Of a stretch of 64,000 nucleotides of DNA, positions 1 through 11,300 are shown piece after piece. The stretch covers positions 1-64,000 of the forward strand of contig JAKQLF010000177.1 in the NCBI GenBank assembly GCA_029567325.1. Direction: 5' to 3'. Source of the stretch: Bacteroidota bacterium (lineage in GTDB: Bacteria > Bacteroidota > Bacteroidia > Chitinophagales > Saprospiraceae). A model generated the notes under the pieces. That model saw nothing but the letters and a program-made list of their open reading frames with translations. It ran no database searches and was not told where the DNA came from. Position 1 is the first letter of the stretch. Each line of letters opens with the position of its first letter. Made by a program: the position numbers and the translations under genes.

Positions 1-138
1 TACTATTCTATAATCTTCAATTTTGTCTGCATTAGGATTAACCCCTATATACTCTTACAAGATACTACAGCATAATGTCAAAATTAAACAATTGGGGTTT
101 TTATTTTAGGCTAGTTTTTCTTAACTAAACGACATTGA

Positions 139-171
139 TTCACTATTTACCATTCACTATTTACCATTCAC
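139..171 (+). repeat. 14-bp tandem repeat, about 2.4 copies
   Basis: ttcactatttacca ttcactatttacca ttcac. Confidence 0.85.
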
Positions 172-218
172 ATAAATTAAAATTAAATTTGCATATATCA
201 CGTCATTAAAGCACCCAA

Positions 219-1742
219 ATGATAAAGATCTACAAAATAAATCTTGCCTTATTCTTATGCTGTTTTTGCTGTTTGGAAGTTTCAGCACAATTGCCAGAAC
301 CAGATCAAACATACCGCGGACTTTGGGTAACACAATTCAAAAACAATGTTTTGGGAAATGAAACAGCAGAAGATGCACTCATAACCTACGCCATAGAAAA
401 CGATTTTAATTATCTGATCTGTACCAATATGTTTCAGATCTTGACGGCATCTTGTGGCTCTTTCACCAGTGATATGAATAATCTACGAAACTTCATTGCA
501 AAAGCCCACGACGAAGGAATCACATATGTAAGCGGTAATGTTGGATCATTGGCGAGTGCCGAAAAAATACAGTTGTATAACAATTGTATCTCTGTGCTAG
601 CTAATGAAAAGTTGGATATGATTACCTACGAATGCGAATTTTATAACGCCGCAAGCAATGGTTCTTGCCCAAGTTATGCATCTTACATCAGTCAACTCAC
701 CGATATAAAATCTATCTGCAGCAGTACTTTATCTAGCAGTGGGGCCCCGCTCATTTGTGAAGCCTATATCGGAGGTGAAGGTGCTACTGGTTTGGTATTG
801 ACCCATTCATCGGAAGCTGAAATGGAGGAAATCGCAGGTGTCGCTGACCATATCCTCATCACCTATTATCGTCCATTACCGTCCAGTTCGAGCGGTAATT
901 TTTTTAATTGGACATTGGAAAGACTGCAATGGATTGCCAAAACTGGTGTTCCAAGTAACATCGTTTTGCTACTGAAATCCCGAGACACGGATGGAAACAA
1001 TATGTATGACTTCCTTCACGGTTTTCCAGGTATTCATTACGATGCAGTAAGAGCACCCTATTACTCCTGGGTCGAGGGAACAGCATTTAACCCCAGTTTG
1101 GCAAAAGGTTATAGAGAAAATTATGAGGATGGAACCTATCCCTGGCTTTCTGGAATCCAGGTAAAAGGGTTCTCCTGGTTTGAACACGATGCCAACATGG
1201 AAATCGTGGTGCTACCAATAAAATGGAAAACTTTTTCAGCTAACCTAAATAGTGAAAATGGCGTAGATCTTGACTGGTCAACATTATCAGAAAAAAACAA
1301 TGATATTTTTGTAGTTGAAAAATCTGCAGATGCCAAATCCTGGACTGCTTTGCAGACTATAAAGAGTAAAGGCAATTCCACATTCGAACAAAACTATCGT
1401 ACAGTGGATCAGAACCCATTCCCATCAACTTCTTATTATCGAATCAGACAAATAGATGTTGATGGCAAAAGTTCATATTCTAAAATGAAGTCCGTTTCCT
1501 TACCTACCTCAACGGGTTTCACATTATATCCCAATCCTTGCAGTGATTTCATTATTTTAAATTCGCAAAAAGGAATAAATCAGATAGGATTTGAGATCAA
1601 AAACATTTTTGGTCAAATCATGGAACATTACCAAACGTTGACAGCAAACCAAGAGCCTATTTCAATAAATGTAGCTCATTATCCGGCAGGAATATATTTT
1701 GTCAACTCGGAATTTGGAAAACAGTTATTTATAAAACACTAA
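219..1742 (+). CDS. Secreted protein with C-terminal type IX secretion sorting domain (Por_Secre_tail-like); N-terminal function unknown
   Basis: Signal peptide MIKIYKINLALFLCCFCCLEVSAQ; C-terminus FTLYPNPCSDFIILNSQ...YPAGIYFVNSEFGKQLFIKH matches T9SS type A sorting domain pattern. Confidence 0.8.
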   Translation: MIKIYKINLALFLCCFCCLEVSAQLPEPDQTYRGLWVTQFKNNVLGNETAEDALITYAIENDFNYLICTNMFQILTASCGSFTSDMNNLRNFIAKAHDEGITYVSGNVGSLASAEKIQLYNNCISVLANEKLDMITYECEFYNAASNGSCPSYASYISQLTDIKSICSSTLSSSGAPLICEAYIGGEGATGLVLTHSSEAEMEEIAGVADHILITYYRPLPSSSSGNFFNWTLERLQWIAKTGVPSNIVLLLKSRDTDGNNMYDFLHGFPGIHYDAVRAPYYSWVEGTAFNPSLAKGYRENYEDGTYPWLSGIQVKGFSWFEHDANMEIVVLPIKWKTFSANLNSENGVDLDWSTLSEKNNDIFVVEKSADAKSWTALQTIKSKGNSTFEQNYRTVDQNPFPSTSYYRIRQIDVDGKSSYSKMKSVSLPTSTGFTLYPNPCSDFIILNSQKGINQIGFEIKNIFGQIMEHYQTLTANQEPISINVAHYPAGIYFVNSEFGKQLFIKH

Positions 1743-1811
1743 CGTCTTTTTATTTTGGTTGATGGCTTTATAATATATGGCTGCATGAATTAAAACAAGG
1801 TAACAGCCAGA

Positions 1812-2807
1812 TCAACAACCGGCAAAGGTTTGAATAACATAGAGTTTGTTACCCTTGGCGGCTAATTTATTGAATTTTTCAGCTTGCGCAGCTGGCAAAA
1901 CTTGCTGCCAAGTCAAACCATTATCAGATGATTTATACAATCCAACAGCAAGGCTACAAAACAACTCATTTCCTACTTGGGTGATGTCAAAAATACTCTT
2001 TACGTTTGGAAGTTTTGCATCCAATCTTTCCCATGTCAAACCGTTATCACCAGAACGATAAAGTCTATCCAACACTTGATTTTCAGGTCCCATTACAAAT
2101 TGATAAGCAGATTCCTCATACCTGGAAATGGCATATATTTGACCACCTAGTTCAATGGTTTTTGTTACAAATCCAACCTGTGAGAGGGTTGTATTCCAAG
2201 TTTCACCACCATCAGTCGACCTTGCCACTCCCAGTTCACCACCTGCAATCAAAACGCCATCTTTTTCAAACAAATCGAGGAAAATGTTACCTTCCATTTT
2301 TTTCTTCCACGGCCTCTCATTAATTTTAGCTTTGAGAATGCCAGTAGAACCACTTATCAGCACATTTCCATCTTTTCTGAAAACAAAATTGTATATTAAA
2401 TGACCCCTTAAATCTTCAAAGATGGGCTGCCAAACTCCAATACCAGGCGCTTTTTGTAAAAATCCATCGTCAAAAGATCTGACAATTGGACGAGCACCCC
2501 CAGAAATAAAATGAGAAATTCCAGCTTTTAAATTCAAGTCCATTGTCCAATTGGCCTTTTTACCATCCCCAATGGTTTGGAATAAACCTTTGTTGGTATA
2601 TAAATACAACATATTTTGGTCTGCATAAACAGTGCCTGCCGTTGTTCCTTGTGGTAAGCTCGTGCCAATATCCCTCCAAGTTTTTCCACCGTCTTCAGAA
2701 AGGGAGATCAAATTAGATGAGACATTGTTGTCAGGTGCATCTTTCTTCGTAGGTAATATTAAGCTAAAAAGAATGCAAACAGTATAAATGAAATAAGCCG
2801 ACATCAC
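1812..2807 (-). CDS. BNR/sialidase-like or VPS10-like beta-propeller secreted protein
   Basis: Repeated SxDGGxTW motifs (SEDGGKTWRDIG, STDGGETWNTT, SGDNGLTWERL, SSDNGLTWQQV); hydrophobic N-terminus. Confidence 0.75.
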   Translation of the reverse strand: MMSAYFIYTVCILFSLILPTKKDAPDNNVSSNLISLSEDGGKTWRDIGTSLPQGTTAGTVYADQNMLYLYTNKGLFQTIGDGKKANWTMDLNLKAGISHFISGGARPIVRSFDDGFLQKAPGIGVWQPIFEDLRGHLIYNFVFRKDGNVLISGSTGILKAKINERPWKKKMEGNIFLDLFEKDGVLIAGGELGVARSTDGGETWNTTLSQVGFVTKTIELGGQIYAISRYEESAYQFVMGPENQVLDRLYRSGDNGLTWERLDAKLPNVKSIFDITQVGNELFCSLAVGLYKSSDNGLTWQQVLPAAQAEKFNKLAAKGNKLYVIQTFAGC

Positions 2808-2936
2808 TTTAAGGTTTTAATGAATAATATCTCAAAATTAGGCTCATCCCAACCAAGTTTTCTATTTTGAATGTAAAATGATGTAAATGGCTTGTAAAAT
2901 GTGGTGCATTTCCCTACTTCTTATATTGGATGTTGG

Positions 2937-2984
2937 GATTTTGTCATGATTTTTGGAACCTTGGCCAAAAATCATGACAAAATC
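2937..2984. repeat. 20-bp perfect inverted repeat, 8-nt spacer
   Basis: GATTTTGTCATGATTTTTGG aaccttgg CCAAAAATCATGACAAAATC. Confidence 0.9.
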
Positions 2985-3004
2985 ATAGGCTGGTTTTATT
3001 TTTA

Positions 3005-3048
3005 CCATGGACTTCATCCATGGCTATAATATTTAACCCCTCTGGGGT
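3005..3048. repeat. Two adjacent short hairpins, candidate REP-like element
   Basis: CCATGGA cttca TCCATGG followed by ACCCC tct GGGGT. Confidence 0.5.
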
Positions 3049-3366
3049 ATCTAAGACGAAGTTGTGAAATGCCTCCTCAATATGCGGTAACATAGACATG
3101 ATGAACAACAAATATATAATCTTTAAAACACCAAACAATCTGCAAAAACCTGCGAAGCTTATTTATCAATTATCGCGAACATTAGGTCATCTCTCTATTA
3201 ACTTCTTGCAATAACGGTCCATTTCATAAATTCTACATCAAATTAGGGTTTGGTAGAAATGCTGTTCATGATTGAATGACACCTTTCCACAGCACTTTAA
3301 CATGACAGTTATCCACAACTTGAGTCATCAACAAATTATATAGGTGTCTGTAAGTTTCATAAAAAA

Positions 3367-3394
3367 GAGTGGCCAGAAACACTACCGACCACTC
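3367..3394 (-). terminator. Putative intrinsic terminator downstream of the beta-barrel gene
   Basis: Inverted repeat GAGTGGCC...GACCACTC (one G:U in the RNA) followed on the minus strand by CTTTTTT. Confidence 0.55.
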
Positions 3395-3420
3395 CTTTAT
3401 TTGCCTAAAGAACTTTTATC

Positions 3421-4551
3421 TTATTCACCCATCTGGATCTTTAGAGATCCTTTTTCGTCGGAATTCATTTTATGACCACCAAATCGATAACTTACACCTA
3501 CGTTTACCAAATAATCTGCAAAAGCAGCGTCACCCTGGGTGAATTTACCTGATTCTGCCGTGGAAATCTTATCCTCATAACTTTGTATTCTGTTACGATA
3601 CACAGCTATAGGAACACTCACGAATGCTGCAATGGGTCCTTTGCCATAACTAATTCCTGGTTCAACTGACACTGCATAGCCAGGTCTTCTGTATCCTTCA
3701 CTACTACCAATCAAATCTGAAGCAGGAACGCCCTCTGCTCTACCTCCTACAAAAGTACTTATAGCACCCATGTTTGCATATGCTGCAAGTCTTACCCCAA
3801 ATTGATCAGGGCATGAAAATTCACTTCTCTTATTTCTTGTTAAAACACCATTGGTGGCCTTTGGATTGGACATGTAAAATGCTGAGGTCAATAAACCAAA
3901 TCTTGAAGTAAAGCTGTGATAACCCTGAAAGTCGAGATTTATGCCAAGTCCTCCGTCTCCGAGTTGAATCGACTGATCGACCACTCCTTCGATGTCCTGG
4001 GATCTATCTGCCCCTTGGTTATAGAAAATATCTGTGTAGTCATATTTTCCTGTCGGTAACTTCAGACCTAGGCCAAGCGCATAATTAAAATTCCGCTTAC
4101 CTTGAGGCAACAACCAATAACCAACTCCTAACCTGACATCTCCAAGTCCTTTTGAAGACGTTTCATGTCGCTCTCCCAAGCCATTTGGCGGATTACCTCC
4201 GTGCTCGTACATGGATGAACGCAAATTATGCACATACGGCAGGGTGATGTTGGCATATAATCTATCTGTGATACCCATTCCTACAGACAAATCAACGAAA
4301 TATGAATCATTGATGACCTGAGTACCTTTTTCGATTCGCTCATGCTCTTCTTCTGAACCTCTGAAATGTCTGAATGATTGAAAATATCTGCCATTTAAAG
4401 AAACAGTAAATTCTTTGGATTGGAGTTCAAATCCGTTTCCTGAAAGTGCATTGCAACTTGAGTTGCCTCTAATGGCGACGCATCCCTGGCCGTAACTTTG
4501 GTTTAAAAAAAGGATTGTCAGGATGGCTGATGTAATGTATAATTTTTTCAT
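3421..4551 (-). CDS. Outer-membrane beta-barrel protein of unknown function
   Basis: Signal peptide MKKLYITSAILTILFLNQSYGQG; amphipathic glycine/aromatic-rich strands; ends in VGVSYRFGGHK plus short tail. Confidence 0.6.
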   Translation of the reverse strand: MKKLYITSAILTILFLNQSYGQGCVAIRGNSSCNALSGNGFELQSKEFTVSLNGRYFQSFRHFRGSEEEHERIEKGTQVINDSYFVDLSVGMGITDRLYANITLPYVHNLRSSMYEHGGNPPNGLGERHETSSKGLGDVRLGVGYWLLPQGKRNFNYALGLGLKLPTGKYDYTDIFYNQGADRSQDIEGVVDQSIQLGDGGLGINLDFQGYHSFTSRFGLLTSAFYMSNPKATNGVLTRNKRSEFSCPDQFGVRLAAYANMGAISTFVGGRAEGVPASDLIGSSEGYRRPGYAVSVEPGISYGKGPIAAFVSVPIAVYRNRIQSYEDKISTAESGKFTQGDAAFADYLVNVGVSYRFGGHKMNSDEKGSLKIQMGE

Positions 4552-4901
4552 GATTGTATTGCTTTAACGAAACAATACTAATTAATACCCCAGACTTGAT
4601 TTGAAAAGAAGTATGAATCATGCCTTTGAAGGGATGAAATGAGGGTTTTAATGTATTAAATCATTGCCGTTGTGAGTTTATAAAGTTGAAAGTTAAAAGT
4701 TCATAAAGGAGACAAACTTTCCACTTTATGAACTTTATAAACTTTACAAACTTGATGGCTTCTTACTTCATGGTTTCTTGATTTTAAAAGCTCATCACTA
4801 GTGCCACTCGTGGCTCGAAGCTCGAAGCCAATTCACAAATACGAAATCTGAAGGCAAATCTTATCTCCAAACTTCACGTCCTCCGTTTCCGGTTTCCGAA
4901 T

Positions 4902-6107
4902 TTACCACATCAATCCCAACATCCACATTGGTATGATGCCGTTTGATCCTTGCTCAATTCCTTCTTTTATCAATATCGGATTGGGCATATTGGAAATTTG
5001 GTGAAAATCTTTTTTCGGACCACCGATCTCGACGGTATATTTATTATCGACCAATAAATCACCACGAGCGGGTGTTGAAATTTGATTATTCATTGACAAT
5101 GCATTCATGACAAATGTTTCCCTCAACATACCGCTATCCGGTGTTGGGTTTCCTAGAGCATAAAGCAAATTGGTGTTTTCCAAATATACTTTGTCTGGTT
5201 TTGTCAAAGCGCTATCCGACTTGGCGTTTGACTTGAGAATGTGCAACAGGTCTGCTGACTCCAAATAATCCATGAAAGTAAGTACTGACGTTCTTGACAT
5301 TGATAAATCTCTGGATAGATTTGCAATATTGGGCGTGTATGGCGCAATTCTACCAAGCATTGCAAGTAACTTTTTGATCTGTCGGGTACTTTCATAATTC
5401 ACATTAAAAATTGCTGGCAAATCAACTTCTATAACTTGGTTGATCACAGATAATAAACGCTCATGGTAGCGACTGCCTGCTTCCTTAAAAAATGGATAAA
5501 TTCCACTGCTCAAGTATTTTTTAAAGTGTTTTTTGAGTTGAAATTGCTCATAATAGGTGTCATAAATTTCAACGTGTTTCGCCAAAATTTCTTCAAATGT
5601 ATAGATAGGTATGTCTACCACCGATTCCATCATCAAATATTCTCTAAAAGAAAGCCCTCTCAGGTGATACACATCTGCTCGTCTGCTCAAATCTGCTGCT
5701 CCTTTCATAATGTCTAATGCAGAAGAGGCGGTTGCCATGATCTTTACATCGGAGTAAGAGTCATAAACATTTTTGATTTCTATGGACCAGTCTGTGTATT
5801 TATGAACTTCGTCAAAAACAAAAGTACGGTAACCTAAATCATAGCAGGATTCTACACAATCGTATAAGGTTGTGGATGCAAAATAGATGTGATCTAACGA
5901 AATATAGATGGAGGTAGTTTCATCCATTACTTCTTTGAGCGCTTGCAATAAGAGGGTTGATTTTCCTACACCACGACATCCTTTGATCAAAATAATTCTG
6001 GAATCAAATCCTATACTTGCATACAGGTACCGTTTGAAATCGAGTTTGGTTTCGTTGATTCGTTTTGTGCTTATTCTGGCCAATGCTTCTATTTGTGCCG
6101 GATTCAT
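4902..6107 (-). CDS. AAA-family ATP-binding protein (DUF4143-like C-terminus)
   Basis: Walker A GCRGVGKST, Walker B TFVFDEVHKY, C-terminal DNKYTVEIGGPKKD nuclease-like segment. Confidence 0.75.
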   Translation of the reverse strand: MNPAQIEALARISTKRINETKLDFKRYLYASIGFDSRIILIKGCRGVGKSTLLLQALKEVMDETTSIYISLDHIYFASTTLYDCVESCYDLGYRTFVFDEVHKYTDWSIEIKNVYDSYSDVKIMATASSALDIMKGAADLSRRADVYHLRGLSFREYLMMESVVDIPIYTFEEILAKHVEIYDTYYEQFQLKKHFKKYLSSGIYPFFKEAGSRYHERLLSVINQVIEVDLPAIFNVNYESTRQIKKLLAMLGRIAPYTPNIANLSRDLSMSRTSVLTFMDYLESADLLHILKSNAKSDSALTKPDKVYLENTNLLYALGNPTPDSGMLRETFVMNALSMNNQISTPARGDLLVDNKYTVEIGGPKKDFHQISNMPNPILIKEGIEQGSNGIIPMWMLGLMW

Positions 6108-6420
6108 TTTGCTCTTTTACCACAAATTTATTTCTTTTTGTTGGGTTTGAATACATTTTTTCATTTTATTTTTCCATTTTACACTTTTAGTTTTTGTCTT
6201 ATAAAATTACATTATTATATAATGTAAATATAAAATACATTTTGCAATAATGTTATTTGCAAATAACACTTTACATAATTATTATCTGCTTTTATTGTTT
6301 TATAAAATATTGCTTATCAATAATATATGAAAAATAAACAGAATTACGATTTTAAAAATTTAAGATAAAATATAAAAATATTGAAATAAAAATGACAGCC
6401 AATAATCACTAAATATTTTT

Positions 6421-8103
6421 TTATAAGATAATATTTAGCATCATCTTTTTAAATTGCCAATTAAGTGCAAGGTCATTAATTTCATCAAAATAGGTGTCCG
6501 CTTTTGAGGTTTCACCTGTTATGTCCCACATCATTTCTTTGGTTGGCCAGGGGCTTGAAAAACCTATTTTTTCTCTTTGCCACAGAATTTGACCGGGCAA
6601 GGCCCCTTCAAAGGATTTGCGTAATAAGTATTTTTTATATCCGTATTTAAACTTGGTTGTTTGTGGCAATGACAATCCAGTTTTCACAACTGCTGCTTGT
6701 AAAAAAGGTTGCCTTACTTCAAGGCCATACATCATAGAGTTACGGTCTGAATAGCGCAACAAGGTTTGTAAAGAGCCATTGTCAAAGTCATTACTTTTGG
6801 GACTTGGCTGAGCGGAAATGTGCGCCATCAAAAAATCTGATTTCAGCGGAATTTCACCTTTGGAAACGGTCCCCAATTTACTGCCCAGCTTTGATTTATT
6901 GTTCCATACATGCAGTACACTTTGGGTAATTGCTGCTCCAATCTTATTTGCTTTAAACAATTCTCCAATATGCGCTTTGTGGTGATAATTGTACCCACCA
7001 AATACTTCATCTGCACCTTGCCCCTCCAATAAAACTTTGTGACCATCAGATCTCACAAATTGGTACAATCTATTTTGCGCACAAATGCTCATGCTTGCAA
7101 TAGGAAGTTCCTGGTGATGAAGCACCTGCGTGAGCAATAACCAAAGGTCTTCACCTTTGGTCGGTAACATGGAATGATTGATTCCCAAATGCTTTGCAAG
7201 CAAGTTTTGCTTTTGTGTTTCATCATCCACTTGACCAGGAAATCCGATGCCATAACTTTGCAAATCGTGCTTTTCTTGCTTGCAAATCGCACTTACAATG
7301 GCACTATCTACACCTCCTGACATCGATGTACAAAAACCAACATCAGAAATGCTTCTTAACAGGACCGAAGAAGTAATTAAAGATTTTAAATCGACATGAT
7401 CAACGTCAATTTCCTCCATTGATTTGATATCAAAATATCGCGTCTTTTTAACGCCTAAGCCTTGGCCTGAATAAATAACCTCCAAAAAATGGCCAGCAGT
7501 TAACTCTTCAATGCCCTCGTAAAATGCAACTGCTGAAGGAAACTGATCATAGACCAAATAATGATAAATTCCCAATTCTGAAATCGTCTTTTTTACTCCG
7601 ATCGCCCACAAAGCTTTCATCTCTGATGCAAACAAAAAATGGTCTTGATTGTGGACATAATAAAAAGGTTTTTCTCCAAATCGATCCCTTGCGCAGAAAA
7701 GGTTTTTTGTCTCCTTGTCATAAATCGCAAATGCAAACATCCCATCCAGATATTGAAGACATTCATTGCCATAATGATGAAAGGAAGCTAAGATCACCTC
7801 TGTGTCGGATGATGTTTTAAAAACATAACCAAGGGCCAATAATTGATTGCGGATATCAACATAATTGTAAATCTCCCCATTGTAGGTGATCACATATCTA
7901 TTTAGAAAATGCATAGGTTGGTTACCCTCCGGCCCAACATCAATAATGGCCAATCGGCGATGCGCTAAACCCAGATTTTTGGTCTCACTGGTCCAAAAAC
8001 CCTCCCCATCTGGTCCACGGTGTTCTAATGCCAAAGACATCTGTTTTAGGTCCTGTACAGAAACCTCGGCCTTCAAATCATATTTACCTGCTATACCGCA
8101 CAT
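6421..8103 (-). CDS. asnB: Asparagine synthase (glutamine-hydrolysing); start placed at MCGIAG
   Basis: MCGIAGKYDL N-terminal Ntn amidotransferase motif, RGPDGEG, SGGVDSA PP-loop. ORF track begins 5 codons upstream (8118), but Cys2 must follow the initiator Met. Confidence 0.9.
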   Translation of the reverse strand: MCGIAGKYDLKAEVSVQDLKQMSLALEHRGPDGEGFWTSETKNLGLAHRRLAIIDVGPEGNQPMHFLNRYVITYNGEIYNYVDIRNQLLALGYVFKTSSDTEVILASFHHYGNECLQYLDGMFAFAIYDKETKNLFCARDRFGEKPFYYVHNQDHFLFASEMKALWAIGVKKTISELGIYHYLVYDQFPSAVAFYEGIEELTAGHFLEVIYSGQGLGVKKTRYFDIKSMEEIDVDHVDLKSLITSSVLLRSISDVGFCTSMSGGVDSAIVSAICKQEKHDLQSYGIGFPGQVDDETQKQNLLAKHLGINHSMLPTKGEDLWLLLTQVLHHQELPIASMSICAQNRLYQFVRSDGHKVLLEGQGADEVFGGYNYHHKAHIGELFKANKIGAAITQSVLHVWNNKSKLGSKLGTVSKGEIPLKSDFLMAHISAQPSPKSNDFDNGSLQTLLRYSDRNSMMYGLEVRQPFLQAAVVKTGLSLPQTTKFKYGYKKYLLRKSFEGALPGQILWQREKIGFSSPWPTKEMMWDITGETSKADTYFDEINDLALNWQFKKMMLNIIL

Positions 8104-8300
8104 GATAGTTTTTGACATTAAAATCTTACAAAAATAGCCAAAATAAAGCCCCTTTTAAACTATCCTACCTATATTCAAAAATAATGATCAACTAGTACAA
8201 TAAAAATCAACATTACAGCTATACATTTATAGCAATATTCAATAATTAGCATTCATTATAACACACCTTTTTGAAACAATAGATTAAAACCAATTTAAAA

Positions 8301-11300
8301 ATGCGTCGATTCCATTTAGCCCTTTTTTCCATCCTTACTTTACTTACTATTTCTGCCTGCAAAAAAAATAATGCCGATGCACCTTTGATGGATGCAGGAA
8401 AAGAAGCAGAATTATTGTCAACCTATTTTAGCGCTGCAACGACAGGTATCATTTCAGCTGCCGATCCTCTGACTTATATTTTTAACTCTCCATTGGCTAC
8501 AAAGCCAAGCGAAGATCAGATTCAGAATATAATTTCAATTTCGCCAAGTGTGGAAGGAATAGTTACCTTTTCAAATAATACAATTTTGACCTTCACACCA
8601 ACTGAAGGATTCAAACCAAATACCACTTACACCATCACCTTAAATCTAAAAAACCTGGATGGTGCAAGGTTTGAAAAGGACATAACTTACAGTGTCAGGA
8701 CTTTTAAACAAGATTTGGCGGTAGAACCAAGAGGCTTTATCATCAACGACGATGGTTCTGTTTCTATGATGGCCATAGTTTCAACGGCAGACAAAGCAAA
8801 AGCTGAAGATATTCAAAAATGCTTCACATCATCGGCCAGCAGTACAAATGTCGTGGAATTGGAAGCCAATCGTTTTCAGGTTGAATTTGTTTTCAAGCAA
8901 GGTATGAATAGCAGTACACAAATTACCTACGATGGAAGTTCGCTTGGAAGTGATACCAAGGGTGAGGTTCCAGTTTTTGAAGTAGATCAAAATAATTTTA
9001 CCGTAGTACATACCCAGCACGATCCAACAAATAAAGAGTTTAAAGTATATTTCAGCCAAAGACTCAACCCTGATGTAGACCTTACAGGATTGGTAAATAT
9101 CAACAATACCAATGCGAAATTAAATGTGCAAAGCAATGTCTTGACTATATACCTTTCGGACTTGGTCAACGATCAAAGAGCGACGATTTTACTGAGCAGC
9201 GGTATAACTTCTGAAAAAGGCAAAAAGCTCGGCAGAGATCAATCCTTTGAAATTGAAATTGAAGCAGAAAAACCAAGTATTGAATTCTTGGATGCTGGTG
9301 TCTATTTTCCGAGTGAAGGCAATTTTAAAATTCCCGTAAGATCAAAAGGTCTTGAATCCATACAATTGATGGTTATCGAAATCAAGCAAGAAAATGTAAA
9401 TTCTTTCCTTACCTGGCAATCTCTAGAATACACAGATTATTATGCCATGCGAATGTTTGGTAAACCCATTTATAATCAAAAAGTCAAACTAGACAAAGGA
9501 ATTGCAGATGCTGATGGATGGAGGGTTTATGGTATTGATCTTTCAAAACAGATTGCGCGAAATCCAGGTAGCATTTATCATGTCAGCATGGAATTCACGC
9601 CAGAAGATATTTCTTTAGCTTGCAAAGAAGAATTAATCAAAAGAGATATTCAATCAAAACTTCCCAACGAAGAATTCTACACCAGGTGGGAAAATTATTA
9701 CCGTGATTATTATTACTATGACGATTTCAATTGGGAGGAAACAGAAAATCCTTGTAATATTTCCTTCTATGCAAACAGAGCACCTGTAAACCGCACACTT
9801 ATTTGTTCTGATTTTGGTGTCATAGCAAAACAAGCAGGTAATGGTTATCACATCGCAGTCACAAAATTGCAAGACCTTTCTAATGTTGGTGATGCAAACC
9901 TTACGCTTTATGATTTACAAGGTGCAACTTTAGCCACAGCAAAAACATCAGCAGAGGGATTTGCAGAAATTCTAAATTTAAAAGCTGATGCAGCTGTCCT
10001 CAAAATTGAAAAGAACAAGCAAGTCACTTATCTCAAACTCAATCCTGCAGAGAGTAACCCACTCACAGAATTTGCCATCAATGGAAGTCGCTCGGAAGAT
10101 GATGCCCAATTTTTTGTTTACACAGACCGAGATGTATGGAGGCCAGGCGACAGCATCTACATTGATTTGATGATCAATGCCTCTAGTATTACACTGCCTG
10201 ATGGACTACCCATTGTTTTTTCTTTTTATAATCCTGATAATTTGTTGATTGGCAGAAAAGTGCAAACACTCAGTCAGAAAAATAAATTGATTTACAGTTT
10301 TACTCAAACCACACCTTCCAATGCTAAAACCGGAGCTTATAGGGGCGTAATGGAAATTGGTTCGAAAAAAATAGTCAAAAGGATCAGGATAGAAACCATC
10401 AAGCCAAATACCGCTGAAGCGACTTATACTTTTGACAATACAGGAAAAGAATTTGTGCTTTCCGATCGATTGAGTGGTAAGGTAAGCGTCAATTACCTCA
10501 CAGGATTCGAAGTAAAAAGTGCTCGGGTGAAGTTGATAGCCAGGCCAAGAAAAATAGACAATCCTTTCCCAAAATTTAAAGATTTCTTTTTCGGAAATTA
10601 TAAAAATGATCCTGTCAATGCCATGGATCTTGGAGAAGTAGTGACAGGACATGATGGCAGTGCAAAAATCAATGTAAATCCAGGGCTCAAACAATTGGGT
10701 ACACCCATTTTTCTTTCCTTAGAGTCGGAAATAACATTGCCAGGAGGAGGTAGCAATAAGCAAGGAAATACCATTAAAGTGTCGCCTTTTGATTCTTACG
10801 TGGGTTTGAAAAAACTCGACGGACAAGGTTGGTCTGGAAACCATTTGAGAACAGAAAATATCAAAGTTGAATTGGTAAATGTAGACGGAAAAGGAGATGT
10901 TTCTGCCACGGCAAACAACTTGGATTATACCATCCAAAAAAGGGTCTCATCTTGGTGGATAGACAAATACATGCTTCGTTCTTCAGGTTTCTATTATGAT
11001 GAAAGCTATTGGACCACTGTGAAAACGCAGGCAGTGAAAATCAGTGGCAAAACGACCCTCACGCTTCCTTCTGGAAGTTTGGACGATGGCGCTTATCGCA
11101 TTGCTTTCAAGGACCGCAATTCTGGCCACGAAACGGAGACATATTTCACGGTTTATTCAAGTGAACAATCTATTCCAGGCACACAACCTTACATCATTCA
11201 ATTTGAAGTAAGTAAAGAGGAAGTCAATGCTGGTGAGCCAATTACCATCAAATTCCCTCAGATTGCAGGTGCAAAAGCCTTGATCAGTATCGAAAAAGCC

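Noticed and set aside
10206-10694. 162-aa minus-strand ORF antisense to the alpha-2-macroglobulin gene
   Set aside because: Lies entirely within a convincing 1833-aa CDS; Cys/Phe/Ile-rich translation without domain signature; shadow ORF.
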